Assembly (NCBI GenBank): GCA_051879215.1 | Contig: JBJELP010000097.1 | Span: 1-13,695, forward strand | DNA: 13,695 nucleotides | From: TWA4 sp051879215 | GTDB taxonomy: Bacteria > Bacillota > Clostridia > Lachnospirales > Lachnospiraceae | Direction of reading: 5' to 3' | In this document: in pieces, positions 7,350-13,352 of the stretch | How the letters are laid out: every line of letters begins with the position of its first letter | How positions within the stretch are numbered: the first letter of the stretch is position 1 | Position numbers and translations under genes: made by a program | Notes under the pieces: model-generated | What the model saw: only the letters and a program-made list of their open reading frames with translations | Databases searched by the model: none | Told to the model about the DNA's origin: nothing

Positions 7350-8333
7350 ATGAATATAGCAGAAATTGCAAAACTGGCCGGTGTGTCCAGGGCAGCTGTT
7401 TCCAGATATTTCAACAATGGATATATATCGGAAGAAAAAAAGGAAGCCATCCGCAGGGTGGTAGAAGAGACCGGTTACCGTCCATCTGTCCAGGCACAGA
7501 CTTTACGGACGAAAAAGACGAAAATGATCGGTGTCATTGTACCGAAAATTGCATCTGCATCCATTGGAAAAGTTGTGGAAGGTATTCTTTCGGTGCTGAA
7601 CAACAGCAGCTATCAGACGCTTCTGGCTGTTACACAGAATAATCCCAAAACAGAGATGGAATATCTGTCTGCTTTTGATGATAAACAGGTGGATGGGATC
7701 GTTCTGGTTGCCACGGTATTCAGTGCAGCCTATAAACGTATTTTGAAGAAACTATCGGTGCCTGTGGTGATCGTGGGACAGCAGCTATCCGGATACTGCT
7801 GTGTATTCCATGACGATTATCATGCATCCTATGACCTCACCAGACTCCTTCTGGAAAAAGGAAGAAACAGACTGGGCTACATCGGAGCAATCCAGCAGGA
7901 TAAAGCAGTCGGTGCAGAACGATACCGTGGTTTCAAAGATGCGGTGACCGGCAACGGATACGCAGAATTGGCCGATAACCATGTGATTGCATCATTTTCC
8001 GTTGCTTCCGGTTATGAAAAAACAGGAGAATTGCTGGAAAAATGTCCGGATCTGAACGGATTGATCTGTGCCACCGATACCATGGCTGCCGGTGCGGTTC
8101 AATATCTTCAGGAACATAATATCCGGATACCGGAACAAATCCTTGTGGCCGGTCAGGGTGACTCCGACATGTCGAAGGTAACCTCACCTCCTCTGATTAC
8201 CGTTCATTATTCTTACGAAAAGAGCGGAGAACAGGCCATTCACATGTTAATGGAACTTCTGGAACAGAAAGAAACTGCTGTGAAAGAAGTAAAGCTTGGG
8301 TACTATCTGGTGGATCCGGATCCGTCAAATTAA
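7350..8333 (+). CDS. LacI-family transcriptional regulator, probably of the amylosucrase locus
   Basis: This is a DNA-binding repressor of 327 residues. The N-terminal helix-turn-helix is intact (residues 2-22, NIAEIAKLAGVSRAAVSRYF), followed by the hinge region (about 45-57) with Leu52 in QTLRTKKT, the leucine that in this family wedges into the central CG of the operator. The rest is a periplasmic-binding-protein-like sugar-sensing domain starting MIGVIVPKI, with GAERYRGF and the late ICATDTMAAGAVQYL stretch. The ribosome site AAGGAG (7336-7341) supports the ATG at 7350. SRAAVSRYFN resembles recognition helices of sucrose/trehalose repressors. The three central-CG palindromes upstream of the phosphatase and amylosucrase genes are the likely targets. 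The effector (sucrose, a sugar phosphate or fructose) cannot be read from sequence. Confidence 0.92.
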   Translation: MNIAEIAKLAGVSRAAVSRYFNNGYISEEKKEAIRRVVEETGYRPSVQAQTLRTKKTKMIGVIVPKIASASIGKVVEGILSVLNNSSYQTLLAVTQNNPKTEMEYLSAFDDKQVDGIVLVATVFSAAYKRILKKLSVPVVIVGQQLSGYCCVFHDDYHASYDLTRLLLEKGRNRLGYIGAIQQDKAVGAERYRGFKDAVTGNGYAELADNHVIASFSVASGYEKTGELLEKCPDLNGLICATDTMAAGAVQYLQEHNIRIPEQILVAGQGDSDMSKVTSPPLITVHYSYEKSGEQAIHMLMELLEQKETAVKEVKLGYYLVDPDPSN

Positions 8334-8362
8334 ATTATCATTCTGAACATAAGAAAAACTGA

Positions 8363-8391
8363 TTGAATTCGATGGCTGGATGTGGTATGTT
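8363..8391 (+). promoter_or_regulatory. Possible promoter of a short transcript before ahpC
   Basis: TTGAAT (8363-8368), a 17-bp spacer, and TATGTT (8386-8391) preceded by TGG form an extended -10. A transcript starting here would run about 80 nt and meet the hairpin terminator at 8430-8480. It could therefore be a small RNA or an attenuated leader for the peroxiredoxin gene. This is inference only. Confidence 0.3.
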
Positions 8392-8429
8392 TAAACTAAC
8401 TACTCCATCAGAAATGCAATCTGAGAACG

Positions 8430-8485
8430 AAAAGCACAATTGCAATAAGGACAGAAATGTCTGATGGCAATTGTGCTTTTTATAA
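8430..8485 (+). terminator. Intrinsic terminator after the LacI-family gene
   Basis: A perfect 14-bp stem, AAAAGCACAATTGC (8430-8443) with GCAATTGTGCTTTT (8467-8480), encloses a 23-base apical region. That region itself folds as GACA-GAAA-TGTC (8450-8461), a GNRA-type tetraloop hairpin. A T-rich tract follows. The A-run on the left arm means it could also work on the opposite strand. Confidence 0.82.
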
Positions 8486-8494
8486 TTATTCCGT
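8480..8494. promoter_or_regulatory. Weak PerR-box-like sequence and -10 element before ahpC
   Basis: The first 11 bases, TTATAATTATT, match the PerR box consensus TTATAATNATTATAA, but the last four do not. The same bases contain a perfect TATAAT (8481-8486) without a good -35. Peroxide control of ahpC by PerR is common in Firmicutes, but the half match is weak evidence because the site sits in the terminator's T-tract. Confidence 0.25.
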
Positions 8495-8550
8495 AATGGG
8501 AAATAATGATAGAAGAAACTGAAATAATACTACAAACAGGAGGTTACATT

Positions 8551-9114
8551 ATGCATTTAATTGGAACAGAACTGGAGGATTTTTGTGTACAGTCTTATCA
8601 CGCAGGTGCTTTTGAAGAAGTAACAAAGGATTCCGTGCTGGGACACTGGTCCGTATTCTTTTTCTATCCGGCTGATTTTACCTTTGTGTGCCCCACAGAG
8701 CTTGGGGATCTGGCAGATTATTATGAAGAATTTAAAGAAGCCGGATGCGAAATCTATTCCGTGTCGGAGGATACCCATTTTGTTCACAAAGCATGGGCAG
8801 ATGCATCCGAAACAATTCGGCGGATTTCCTATCCCATGCTGGCAGACCCGGCAGGAAAGCTTGCCCGTTTCTTCGGTGTGCTGGTGGAAGAAGAAGGACA
8901 GGCCCTTCGCGGAACCTTTATCCTGAATCCGGAAGGAAAAATCAGAGCATACGAGATTCACGACATGGGAATCGGCCGCAATGCAGAGGAATTGCTGCGT
9001 AAAGTTCAGGCAGCACAGTATGTGGAGGAACACGGAGATCAGGTTTGCCCTGCCAGATGGAAACCGGGCGAGGATACCCTGATGCCCAGTCTGGATCTGG
9101 TTGGATTACTTTAA
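8551..9114 (+). CDS. ahpC: Alkyl hydroperoxide reductase subunit C (typical 2-Cys peroxiredoxin)
   Basis: AhpC reduces hydrogen peroxide and organic hydroperoxides in the cytoplasm. The protein has 187 residues, the same length as the well-known enterobacterial AhpC. The peroxidatic Cys47 lies in DFTFVCPTE and the resolving Cys166 in DQVCPARW, at the classical positions. The late GTFILNPEGKIRAYEI and the long C-terminal tail mark the typical 2-Cys AhpC/Prx1 group. The start at 8551 is preferred to an in-frame ATG at 8506 because AGGAGG lies 6 bases before it and the homologous N-terminus begins there. The next gene encodes an AhpF N-terminal-domain protein, its expected electron donor. Firm call. 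Confidence 0.96.
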   Translation: MHLIGTELEDFCVQSYHAGAFEEVTKDSVLGHWSVFFFYPADFTFVCPTELGDLADYYEEFKEAGCEIYSVSEDTHFVHKAWADASETIRRISYPMLADPAGKLARFFGVLVEEEGQALRGTFILNPEGKIRAYEIHDMGIGRNAEELLRKVQAAQYVEEHGDQVCPARWKPGEDTLMPSLDLVGLL

Positions 9115-9139
9115 TTCTAATACTATAGATAACAGCACC

Positions 9140-9164
9140 GCAGCACCAGCAGGCTGCGCTGCTG
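9140..9164 (+). other. Competing hairpins in the ahpC-redoxin gap
   Basis: GCAGC (9140-9144) can pair with GCTGC (9153-9157), while CAGCAG (9147-9152) can pair with CTGCTG (9159-9164). The two folds exclude each other and end just before the GGGGG ribosome site (9169-9173) of the next gene, so they may tune the AhpC to redoxin ratio. No T-tract follows, so this is not a classical terminator. Confidence 0.4.
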
Positions 9165-9178
9165 AATTGGGGGATTAT

Positions 9179-9877
9179 ATGATTGATTTAAAAGATATTT
9201 CTGCAGAATGTTCTCTGCTGAATGAAAAACTTTGTCAGGATATTGAAGGGATTATAAAGAGAATACAGAAACCGGTAACCATCAAAGCCGTACTGGATCC
9301 TGCACAGGATAAATCCATGGAACTGGCATCCTTTTTAAAGCGTTTCTGTGAAATCCCCGCCGGACAGCCCATTCATCTGGAGCTGTATTCCATAGATGAA
9401 TTATCGGAAAAAACGGAAGCAGACACCATCTCTGCAGATCTGAAACTGAATACCCGGTATCTGCCTGTAATGGGGCTGTATACAGAGGATGGTTTTTCCA
9501 ATGTATCCTTTCATGGAATACCAGGGGGAAAAGAAATCAATGCCTTCATTCTTGCAATATACAATCTGGCAGGTGCCGGTCAGGAACTAAGTGACAGTAC
9601 ACGGAAAAAAATTCAGAAACTGAAAAATCCCGTCAATGTGAAGATCTGTGTATCTCTGGGATGTCATCATTGTTCCGGTCTGGTGACGGCATGTCAGCGG
9701 ATTGCCATGCTGAATCCACTGATTGAGGCCGAAATGATTGATGCCAATCTGTACCCCGACCTGGTAGAAAATTATCAGATCAAGCGGGTACCTTTTATGA
9801 TTGTCAATGACAGGGATACGTATACGGGCCCCAGAAGCATTGAAGATTTAGTAGTTTTGTTTAAAAACAGCCGATAA
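9179..9877 (+). CDS. Stand-alone AhpF N-terminal-domain-like dithiol redoxin (PDO-type)
   Basis: This is a two-thioredoxin-fold disulfide carrier of 232 residues, matching only the N-terminal domain of AhpF (about 200 residues) or archaeal-type protein disulfide oxidoreductase. The first fold (to about 130) lacks a CxxC and has RYLPVMGL with cis-Pro96 and FHGIPGGKEINAFILAI, equivalent to AhpF's GHEFTSLVLAL. The second fold carries the active site CHHC (Cys162, Cys165 in SLGCHHCSGLV) and cis-Pro205 (KRVPFMIVN). The start at 9179 is chosen for its GGGGG ribosome site; the in-frame ATG at 9101 lies inside ahpC and its extra residues look unconserved. The flavin/NAD(P)H domain of AhpF is absent and nothing like it follows the stop. 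It probably passes electrons to AhpC from a separate reductase such as a thioredoxin reductase (inference). Confidence 0.87.
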   Translation: MIDLKDISAECSLLNEKLCQDIEGIIKRIQKPVTIKAVLDPAQDKSMELASFLKRFCEIPAGQPIHLELYSIDELSEKTEADTISADLKLNTRYLPVMGLYTEDGFSNVSFHGIPGGKEINAFILAIYNLAGAGQELSDSTRKKIQKLKNPVNVKICVSLGCHHCSGLVTACQRIAMLNPLIEAEMIDANLYPDLVENYQIKRVPFMIVNDRDTYTGPRSIEDLVVLFKNSR

Positions 9878-9925
9878 TTTTCATATTGTTTATAAAAAAA
9901 TGATCTTTTCGCGTTTGTTGTAAGT

Positions 9926-9954
9926 TTGATACAAAGAAAAACAGATGGTAATAC
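9926..9954 (+). promoter_or_regulatory. Promoter P1 of the glycerol operon leader
   Basis: TTGATA (9926-9931), a 17-bp spacer, and TAATAC (9949-9954) preceded by TGG form a good extended -10 sigma-A-type promoter. It sits about 50 bases after the redoxin gene stop. Confidence 0.5.
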
Positions 9955-9992
9955 ATTATTGTTGTTAATCCATACAAAAAAGTAAAAACTTA

Positions 9993-10021
9993 TTGCGTAT
10001 TATGCGACAATATGCTAAACT
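9993..10021 (+). promoter_or_regulatory. Promoter P2 of the glycerol operon leader
   Basis: TTGCGT (9993-9998), a 17-bp spacer, and TAAACT (10016-10021) preceded by TGC form an extended -10. Transcription would start near 10028, placing the 10056-10106 hairpin within the first 80 nt of the RNA. Confidence 0.5.
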
Positions 10022-10055
10022 GTGTACAGATAAAAAAGGAAGCGCGTGAGACAGG

Positions 10056-10106
10056 AGAGCACAGTAGGGACGGCAGAAATGCTGCTTTTTAGCTGTGCTC
10101 TTTTTC
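10056..10106 (+). terminator. Terminator/attenuator in the glpK leader
   Basis: AGAGCACAG (10056-10064) pairs perfectly with CTGTGCTCT (10093-10101) and runs into a T-tract (TTTTT, 10101-10105). Inside the loop, GCAG (10073-10076) pairs with CTGC (10082-10085). It lies about 30 bases after promoter P2 and almost 500 bases before glpK, so it acts as an attenuator for glpK or ends a roughly 80-nt small RNA. Confidence 0.7.
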
Positions 10107-10380
10107 TCTGAGCGATGTTGAAAAAGGCTTCTTTTTGGGGGAAAGATGGAGCAGAGTGTTTACGATCCGGTAATATTTTTGCATTACGAAAGCATATGTA
10201 ATATAAGGACAATCGTAAAACAGATGACGATGTGGATGAGATTGCATCGCTGCATATGAATCCGGCAATCAATCTTGCGGAAGGGAATCCATCTGTATAC
10301 CTGATGTAGAATGAATTTGCAGGGTTTCCGAATGTATGCAGCAGATCATTATATTTATCCGAATCATTTGTCTGTTGAAT

Positions 10381-10424
10381 CGATACCTGCAGTTTATTAT
10401 ATGTTGCCGTTTCAGGCAGTATCG
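10381..10424 (+). other. Bulged hairpin in the glpK leader
   Basis: CGATACCTGC (10381-10390) pairs with GCAGTATCG (10416-10424) as nine base pairs with one bulged C, enclosing a 25-base loop. The right arm's GCAGTATC is repeated directly at 10445-10452, so it could swap partners with the downstream fold. Confidence 0.4.
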
Positions 10425-10449
10425 TACAGTTGATATTGTTCGATGCAGT

Positions 10450-10540
10450 ATCCCCTGATCGAATTGTTTGAAACAGCATCAGCGATATGGCTTAAGATGA
10501 AAGCCATCATGAACTTCCGCTCAGGGGATGAGCAGAAGTT
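10450..10540 (+). other. Mutually exclusive RNA folds just upstream of glpK
   Basis: ATCCCCTGA (10450-10458) pairs perfectly over 9 bp with TCAGGGGAT (10521-10529), enclosing a second stem, ATGGCTT/AAGCCAT (10487-10493 with 10501-10507). The same 10521-10529 strand forms part of the arm and loop of a competing hairpin, AACTTCCGCTC (10512-10522) with GAGCAGAAGTT (10530-10540, one mismatch). This is the layout of a switching leader. The ribosome site lies 28 bases further on. Confidence 0.4.
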
Positions 10541-10583
10541 GGAAACATATTCATTTTAATACTCAATAAGGAGGTATTTTTTT

Positions 10584-12080
10584 ATGGCAAAGTATGTAAT
10601 GGCACTGGATGCAGGTACAACAAGTAATCGTTGTATCCTGTTCAACGAAAAGGGTGAAATGTGTTCAGTTGCACAGAAGGAATTCACACAGTATTATCCT
10701 CAGCCCGGCTGGGTTGAACATAATGCTGATGAAATCTGGAATACTCAGCTTGGTGTTGCTGTAGAAGCTATGAACAAGATCGGTGCTACAGCAGAGGATA
10801 TTGCAGCAATCGGTATCACAAATCAGCGTGAAACCACTATTGTATGGGACAAGAACACAGGTATTCCCGTATACAATGCAATCGTATGGCAGTGCCGCAG
10901 AACTTCTGAATATGCAGACAGCCTGAAAGAAAAAGGCTTAACCGAAAAGTTCCGTCAGAAAACCGGTCTGGTTATTGATGCATATTTCTCAGGCACAAAG
11001 GTTAAATGGATTCTCGACAATGTAGAAGGCGCAAGAGAAAGAGCGGAAAAAGGCGAACTTCTTTTCGGTACTGTTGAAACATGGCTGATCTGGAAACTGA
11101 CCTATGGTGCAGTTCATGTAACCGATTACTCCAATGCTTCCCGTACCATGCTGTTCAATATCAATACCCTTGACTGGGATGATGAAATCCTTGCAGAACT
11201 GAATATTCCCAGATGCATGCTTCCCGAAGCAAAACCTTCAAGCTGCATTTACGGTACAGCAGATCCCGCACTGTTCGGCGGTCCGATTCCGATTGCCGGT
11301 GCTGCTGGTGATCAGCAGGCAGCTCTGTTCGGACAGACCTGCTTCAATCCCGGTGAAGCAAAGAATACATACGGTACCGGCTGCTTCATGCTGATGAACA
11401 CAGGTGAAAAGCCCGTATTCTCAAACAACGGTCTGTTAACTACCATTGCATGGGGTCTTGACGGCAAGGTTAATTACGCTCTGGAAGGTTCCATCTTTAT
11501 TGCAGGTGCTGCAATTCAGTGGCTTCGTGACGAAATGAGACTTGTTGATTCTTCACCGGATTCCGAATACATGGCAAGCAAGGTAAAGGATACCAACGGA
11601 TGTTATGTGGTTCCCGCATTCACCGGTCTGGGTGCTCCTCACTGGGATCAGTATGCACGTGGTACCATCGTAGGTCTGACCCGTGGTGTTAACAAGTATC
11701 ATATTATCCGTGCTACTCTGGAATCTCTGGCATATCAGGTTAATGATGTACTTCAGGCTATGAAGGCTGATTCCGGCATCGAACTGGAAGCACTGAAAGT
11801 TGACGGCGGTGCAAGTGCAAATAACCTGCTGATGCAGATGCAGACCGATATCATCAACGCTCCTGTTAACCGTCCCTGCTGCGTAGAAACAACAGCTATG
11901 GGTGCTGCTTATCTGGCAGGTCTGGCAGTTGGCTATTGGGAAAGCAAAGAAGACGTTATCAAGAACTGGGCTATTGACAAGACCTTTACACCTCAGATCA
12001 GCGAAGAAGAACGTGCTGCTAAGATCAAAGGCTGGAACAAGGCTGTTAAATACTCTTACGGCTGGGCTAAGGAAGATTAA
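10584..12080 (+). CDS. glpK: Glycerol kinase
   Basis: Glycerol kinase phosphorylates glycerol to sn-glycerol 3-phosphate in the cytoplasm, trapping it after entry through GlpF. The protein has 498 residues, full length for this FGGY-family enzyme. The N-terminal phosphate loop is ALDAGTTSNRC (residues 7-17). The glycerol-binding residues Arg82 and Glu83 (TNQRET), Trp102, Tyr134 and the catalytic base Asp243 (AGAAGDQQAALFG) are all visible. The region matching the HPr-phosphorylated histidine of enterococcal GlpK (YHFYG type) reads PALFG here, so activation by PTS phosphorylation is unlikely. AAGGAGG (10568-10574) gives a strong start. Codons are GGT/GCT/GTT/CGT-rich, unlike the upstream genes and like glpF, suggesting high expression. 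glpF follows after 158 bases with no clear promoter of its own. Confidence 0.97.
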   Translation: MAKYVMALDAGTTSNRCILFNEKGEMCSVAQKEFTQYYPQPGWVEHNADEIWNTQLGVAVEAMNKIGATAEDIAAIGITNQRETTIVWDKNTGIPVYNAIVWQCRRTSEYADSLKEKGLTEKFRQKTGLVIDAYFSGTKVKWILDNVEGARERAEKGELLFGTVETWLIWKLTYGAVHVTDYSNASRTMLFNINTLDWDDEILAELNIPRCMLPEAKPSSCIYGTADPALFGGPIPIAGAAGDQQAALFGQTCFNPGEAKNTYGTGCFMLMNTGEKPVFSNNGLLTTIAWGLDGKVNYALEGSIFIAGAAIQWLRDEMRLVDSSPDSEYMASKVKDTNGCYVVPAFTGLGAPHWDQYARGTIVGLTRGVNKYHIIRATLESLAYQVNDVLQAMKADSGIELEALKVDGGASANNLLMQMQTDIINAPVNRPCCVETTAMGAAYLAGLAVGYWESKEDVIKNWAIDKTFTPQISEEERAAKIKGWNKAVKYSYGWAKED

Positions 12081-12238
12081 TTTTCCCAGAATCCGGCTGT
12101 GTGGAAACAAGCCGCAGTTTAGTAAAAAAGTCCCGGACAGCAGCCATGTGACGGAGCATGATTGCACGCGCAGACACATGGATATTGGACGGGCTGACAT
12201 TTAATTACGTAGTATAAACTATAACGGAGGAATTCATT
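12081..12238 (+). other. Structured glpK-glpF intergenic RNA
   Basis: No gene is visible here. CCATGTG (12144-12150) pairs with CACATGG (12175-12181), and an imperfect GGCT..TGT/ACA..AGCC hairpin lies near 12095-12114. Neither is followed by a T-run, so these are more likely mRNA processing or stability elements than terminators. I find no promoter with proper spacing. The glpF ribosome site CGGAGG is at 12225-12230. Confidence 0.4.
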
Positions 12239-12949
12239 ATGTTGCCTTATATAGCAGAATTTATTGGAACAGCCATGCTTATCTTATTGGGTGATGGCGT
12301 AGTAGCTAACGTAACATTAAACAAATCAGGTATGAAGGGTGCAGGTTCCATCCAGATCACACTGGCATGGGGTCTTGCAGTTATGGTTCCCGCATTTATC
12401 TTCGGTGCAGCATCCGGTGCTCATTTTAATCCTGCTCTGACAATCGCATTGGCAGTTGACGGTTCCATCGGATGGAATCTGGTTCCCGGTTATATCGTTG
12501 CACAGTTTGCAGGCGCTTTTGTAGGTGCTTGTCTGGTATACATTCTGTTCAAAGATCAGTTCGATGCAACCGAATCACCTGCAACCAAACTGGGTGTATT
12601 CTCAACAGGTCCCTCTGTTCCCAACATGCCTCTTAACATCGTAAGTGAAGCAGTTGGTACATTCGTACTGGTATTCGCAATCAAGGGTATTGCTCAGGTT
12701 CAGAACTGTGCTCCTGGTCTCAGCAACTTCCTGGTATTCGGCATCATCGTATCCATCGGTATGTCATTAGGCGGTCTGACCGGTTACGCTATCAACCCTG
12801 CCCGTGACCTTGGTCCTCGTATTGCTCATACAATCCTTCCTATTAAGGGTAAAGGCGATTCCAACTGGGGTTATGCACCCGTTGTTATCATTGGACCCAT
12901 TGTTGGTGCAGTTTTAGCAGTTCTTGCATATGGCGCTATTCCGTGGTAA
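12239..12949 (+). CDS. glpF: Glycerol uptake facilitator (aquaglyceroporin)
   Basis: This six-helix MIP-family membrane channel passes glycerol by facilitated diffusion. It has 236 residues, normal for bacterial GlpF. Both half-helix signatures are present: HFNPALT (Asn64-Pro65-Ala66) and INPARDLGPR (Asn186-Pro187-Ala188). The Asp in NPARD marks glycerol facilitators over water-only aquaporins. The selectivity-filter positions look like Trp44, Tyr183 (Phe in the E. coli protein) and Arg189. The start has GGAGG 8 bases upstream. Codon style matches glpK. The gene follows glpK and precedes a small Cys-rich peptide gene without an intervening terminator, so all three are probably co-transcribed. 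Firm call. Confidence 0.96.
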   Translation: MLPYIAEFIGTAMLILLGDGVVANVTLNKSGMKGAGSIQITLAWGLAVMVPAFIFGAASGAHFNPALTIALAVDGSIGWNLVPGYIVAQFAGAFVGACLVYILFKDQFDATESPATKLGVFSTGPSVPNMPLNIVSEAVGTFVLVFAIKGIAQVQNCAPGLSNFLVFGIIVSIGMSLGGLTGYAINPARDLGPRIAHTILPIKGKGDSNWGYAPVVIIGPIVGAVLAVLAYGAIPW

Positions 12950-12950
12950 A

Positions 12951-12989
12951 ATCTTCAATATTATCGCGTTCTATGACGCATAATAAGAT
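12951..12989 (+). other. Hairpin between glpF and the small peptide gene
   Basis: GCGT/ACGC, then ATTAT/ATAAT, then ATCTT/AAGAT (12951-12969 with 12976-12989) make a broken 14-bp stem with a bulged C and a 4-base internal loop. No T-tract follows, so it probably acts on RNA stability rather than termination. Confidence 0.45.
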
Positions 12990-13002
12990 GTGTAGATGCA
13001 GT

Positions 13003-13018
13003 GCATGCAGCTGCATGC
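13003..13018. repeat. Perfect 16-bp palindrome before the small peptide gene
   Basis: GCATGCAGCTGCATGC is a perfect palindrome ending 2 bases before the AAAGGAG ribosome site (13021-13027). In RNA it can form a 6-bp stem with an AGCT loop next to the ribosome site; in DNA it could be a protein-binding site. Confidence 0.6.
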
Positions 13019-13033
13019 GGAAAGGAGAAGAAT

Positions 13034-13237
13034 ATGGCCAATAAAGCTCCTGAAAATGCCGGATGGGCAAACCTGAACGGCATGACAGATAACGAAGACA
13101 AGACCTGTGCATTAAATGATATGAACTGCGTAGGTGAAGACGACGAATCTACCTGCGGTATCAATGATATGAACTGTACCGGTGAAGATGATAATTCCAC
13201 CTGCAGTATCAATAACATGAACTGCGAAGAAAAGTAA
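13034..13237 (+). CDS. Small acidic Cys-repeat peptide, unknown (candidate modified-peptide precursor)
   Basis: This 67-residue protein belongs to no family I recognise. AAAGGAG 6 bases upstream and glpF-like codons support real translation; an in-frame GTG at 13001 lies inside the palindrome and is less likely. Residues 1-23 form a Cys-free leader-like part (MANKAPENAGWANLNG). Then come three 16-residue repeats of the form TCxINDMNCxGEDD, with cysteines at 25, 32, 41, 48, 57 and 64 and spacing 7-9-7-9-7. The first four cysteines are followed three residues later by Asp and the fifth by Asn. That CX3D spacing is known from ranthipeptide precursors such as freyrasin, where a radical SAM enzyme links Cys to Asp. 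No such enzyme is in the window. A metal- or Ca-binding peptide is the main alternative. There is no signal peptide. It is probably the last gene of the glpKF transcript. Confidence 0.8.
   Translation: MANKAPENAGWANLNGMTDNEDKTCALNDMNCVGEDDESTCGINDMNCTGEDDNSTCSINNMNCEEK
13103..13234 (+). repeat. Tandem 48-bp coding repeats
   Basis: Units start at 13103, 13151 and 13199 (the last is short, 36 bp). Each encodes TC-x-(I/L)-N-(D/N)-M-N-C and the first two end GEDD plus two residues. Synonymous differences between units indicate selection on the peptide rather than very recent duplication. Confidence 0.75.
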
Positions 13238-13255
13238 AAATGATTCATGACTAAG

Positions 13256-13300
13256 AAACTTCCGACTGAAATCAGATCGTATTTCAGTCGGAAGTTTTTT
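13256..13300 (+). terminator. Strong intrinsic terminator of the glycerol operon
   Basis: AAACTTCCGACTGAAAT (13256-13272) pairs perfectly with ATTTCAGTCGGAAGTTT (13281-13297) over 17 bp with an 8-base loop. The run of six T (13295-13300) begins inside the stem end. It lies 18 bases after the small peptide stop. Confidence 0.95.
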
Positions 13301-13352
13301 ATTGCTCACAACCTGTTAAGGTGAAAGTCTTCTCTGACTGAGATAAAAACTC

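Larger units (their letters stand above)
9878..10583 (+). promoter_or_regulatory. Long gene-free leader of the glycerol operon
   Basis: These 706 bases separate the redoxin gene from glpK and hold no convincing gene. I see two tandem promoter candidates at the 5' side (9926-9954, 9993-10021), an early terminator or attenuator (10056-10106), an A/T stem at 10121-10136, a long-range TTTACGAT/ATCGTAAA pairing (10159-10166 with 10212-10219), a bulged hairpin (10381-10424) and a pair of mutually exclusive folds (10450-10540). The AAGGAGG site of glpK (10568-10574) lies outside these folds. The likely function is transcriptional control of glpK-glpF by antitermination, and GlpP-type antiterminators are known for glycerol genes in Firmicutes. 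No glpP gene is in the window. Confidence 0.55.

Noticed and set aside
9101..9178. Longer start for the AhpF-domain protein inside ahpC
   Set aside because: There is no ribosome site, the extra residues are low-complexity and unlike AhpF, and ATG 9179 has GGGGG 5 bases upstream.
10015..10479. 154-codon open frame on the minus strand in the glpK leader
   Set aside because: It has no ribosome site and no recognisable motif, is Ser/Asn/Thr-rich, and runs across the terminator hairpin. Structured non-coding RNA on the + strand explains the region better.
10115..10500. Plus-strand frame with only a few stops (MLKKASFW.. then DDDVDEIASLHMNP..)
   Set aside because: Short pieces in one frame look mildly protein-like and could be a decayed gene, but there is no ribosome site and I recognise no family. 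Not strong enough to call a pseudogene.
11553..12200. 215-codon minus-strand frame opposite the glpK end
   Set aside because: It is antisense to conserved glycerol kinase sequence and has no initiation site.
13103..13234. 48-bp tandem repeats as a possible CRISPR or minisatellite
   Set aside because: The repeats are in frame, have no spacers, differ by synonymous changes and encode a regular peptide, so they are coding repeats.
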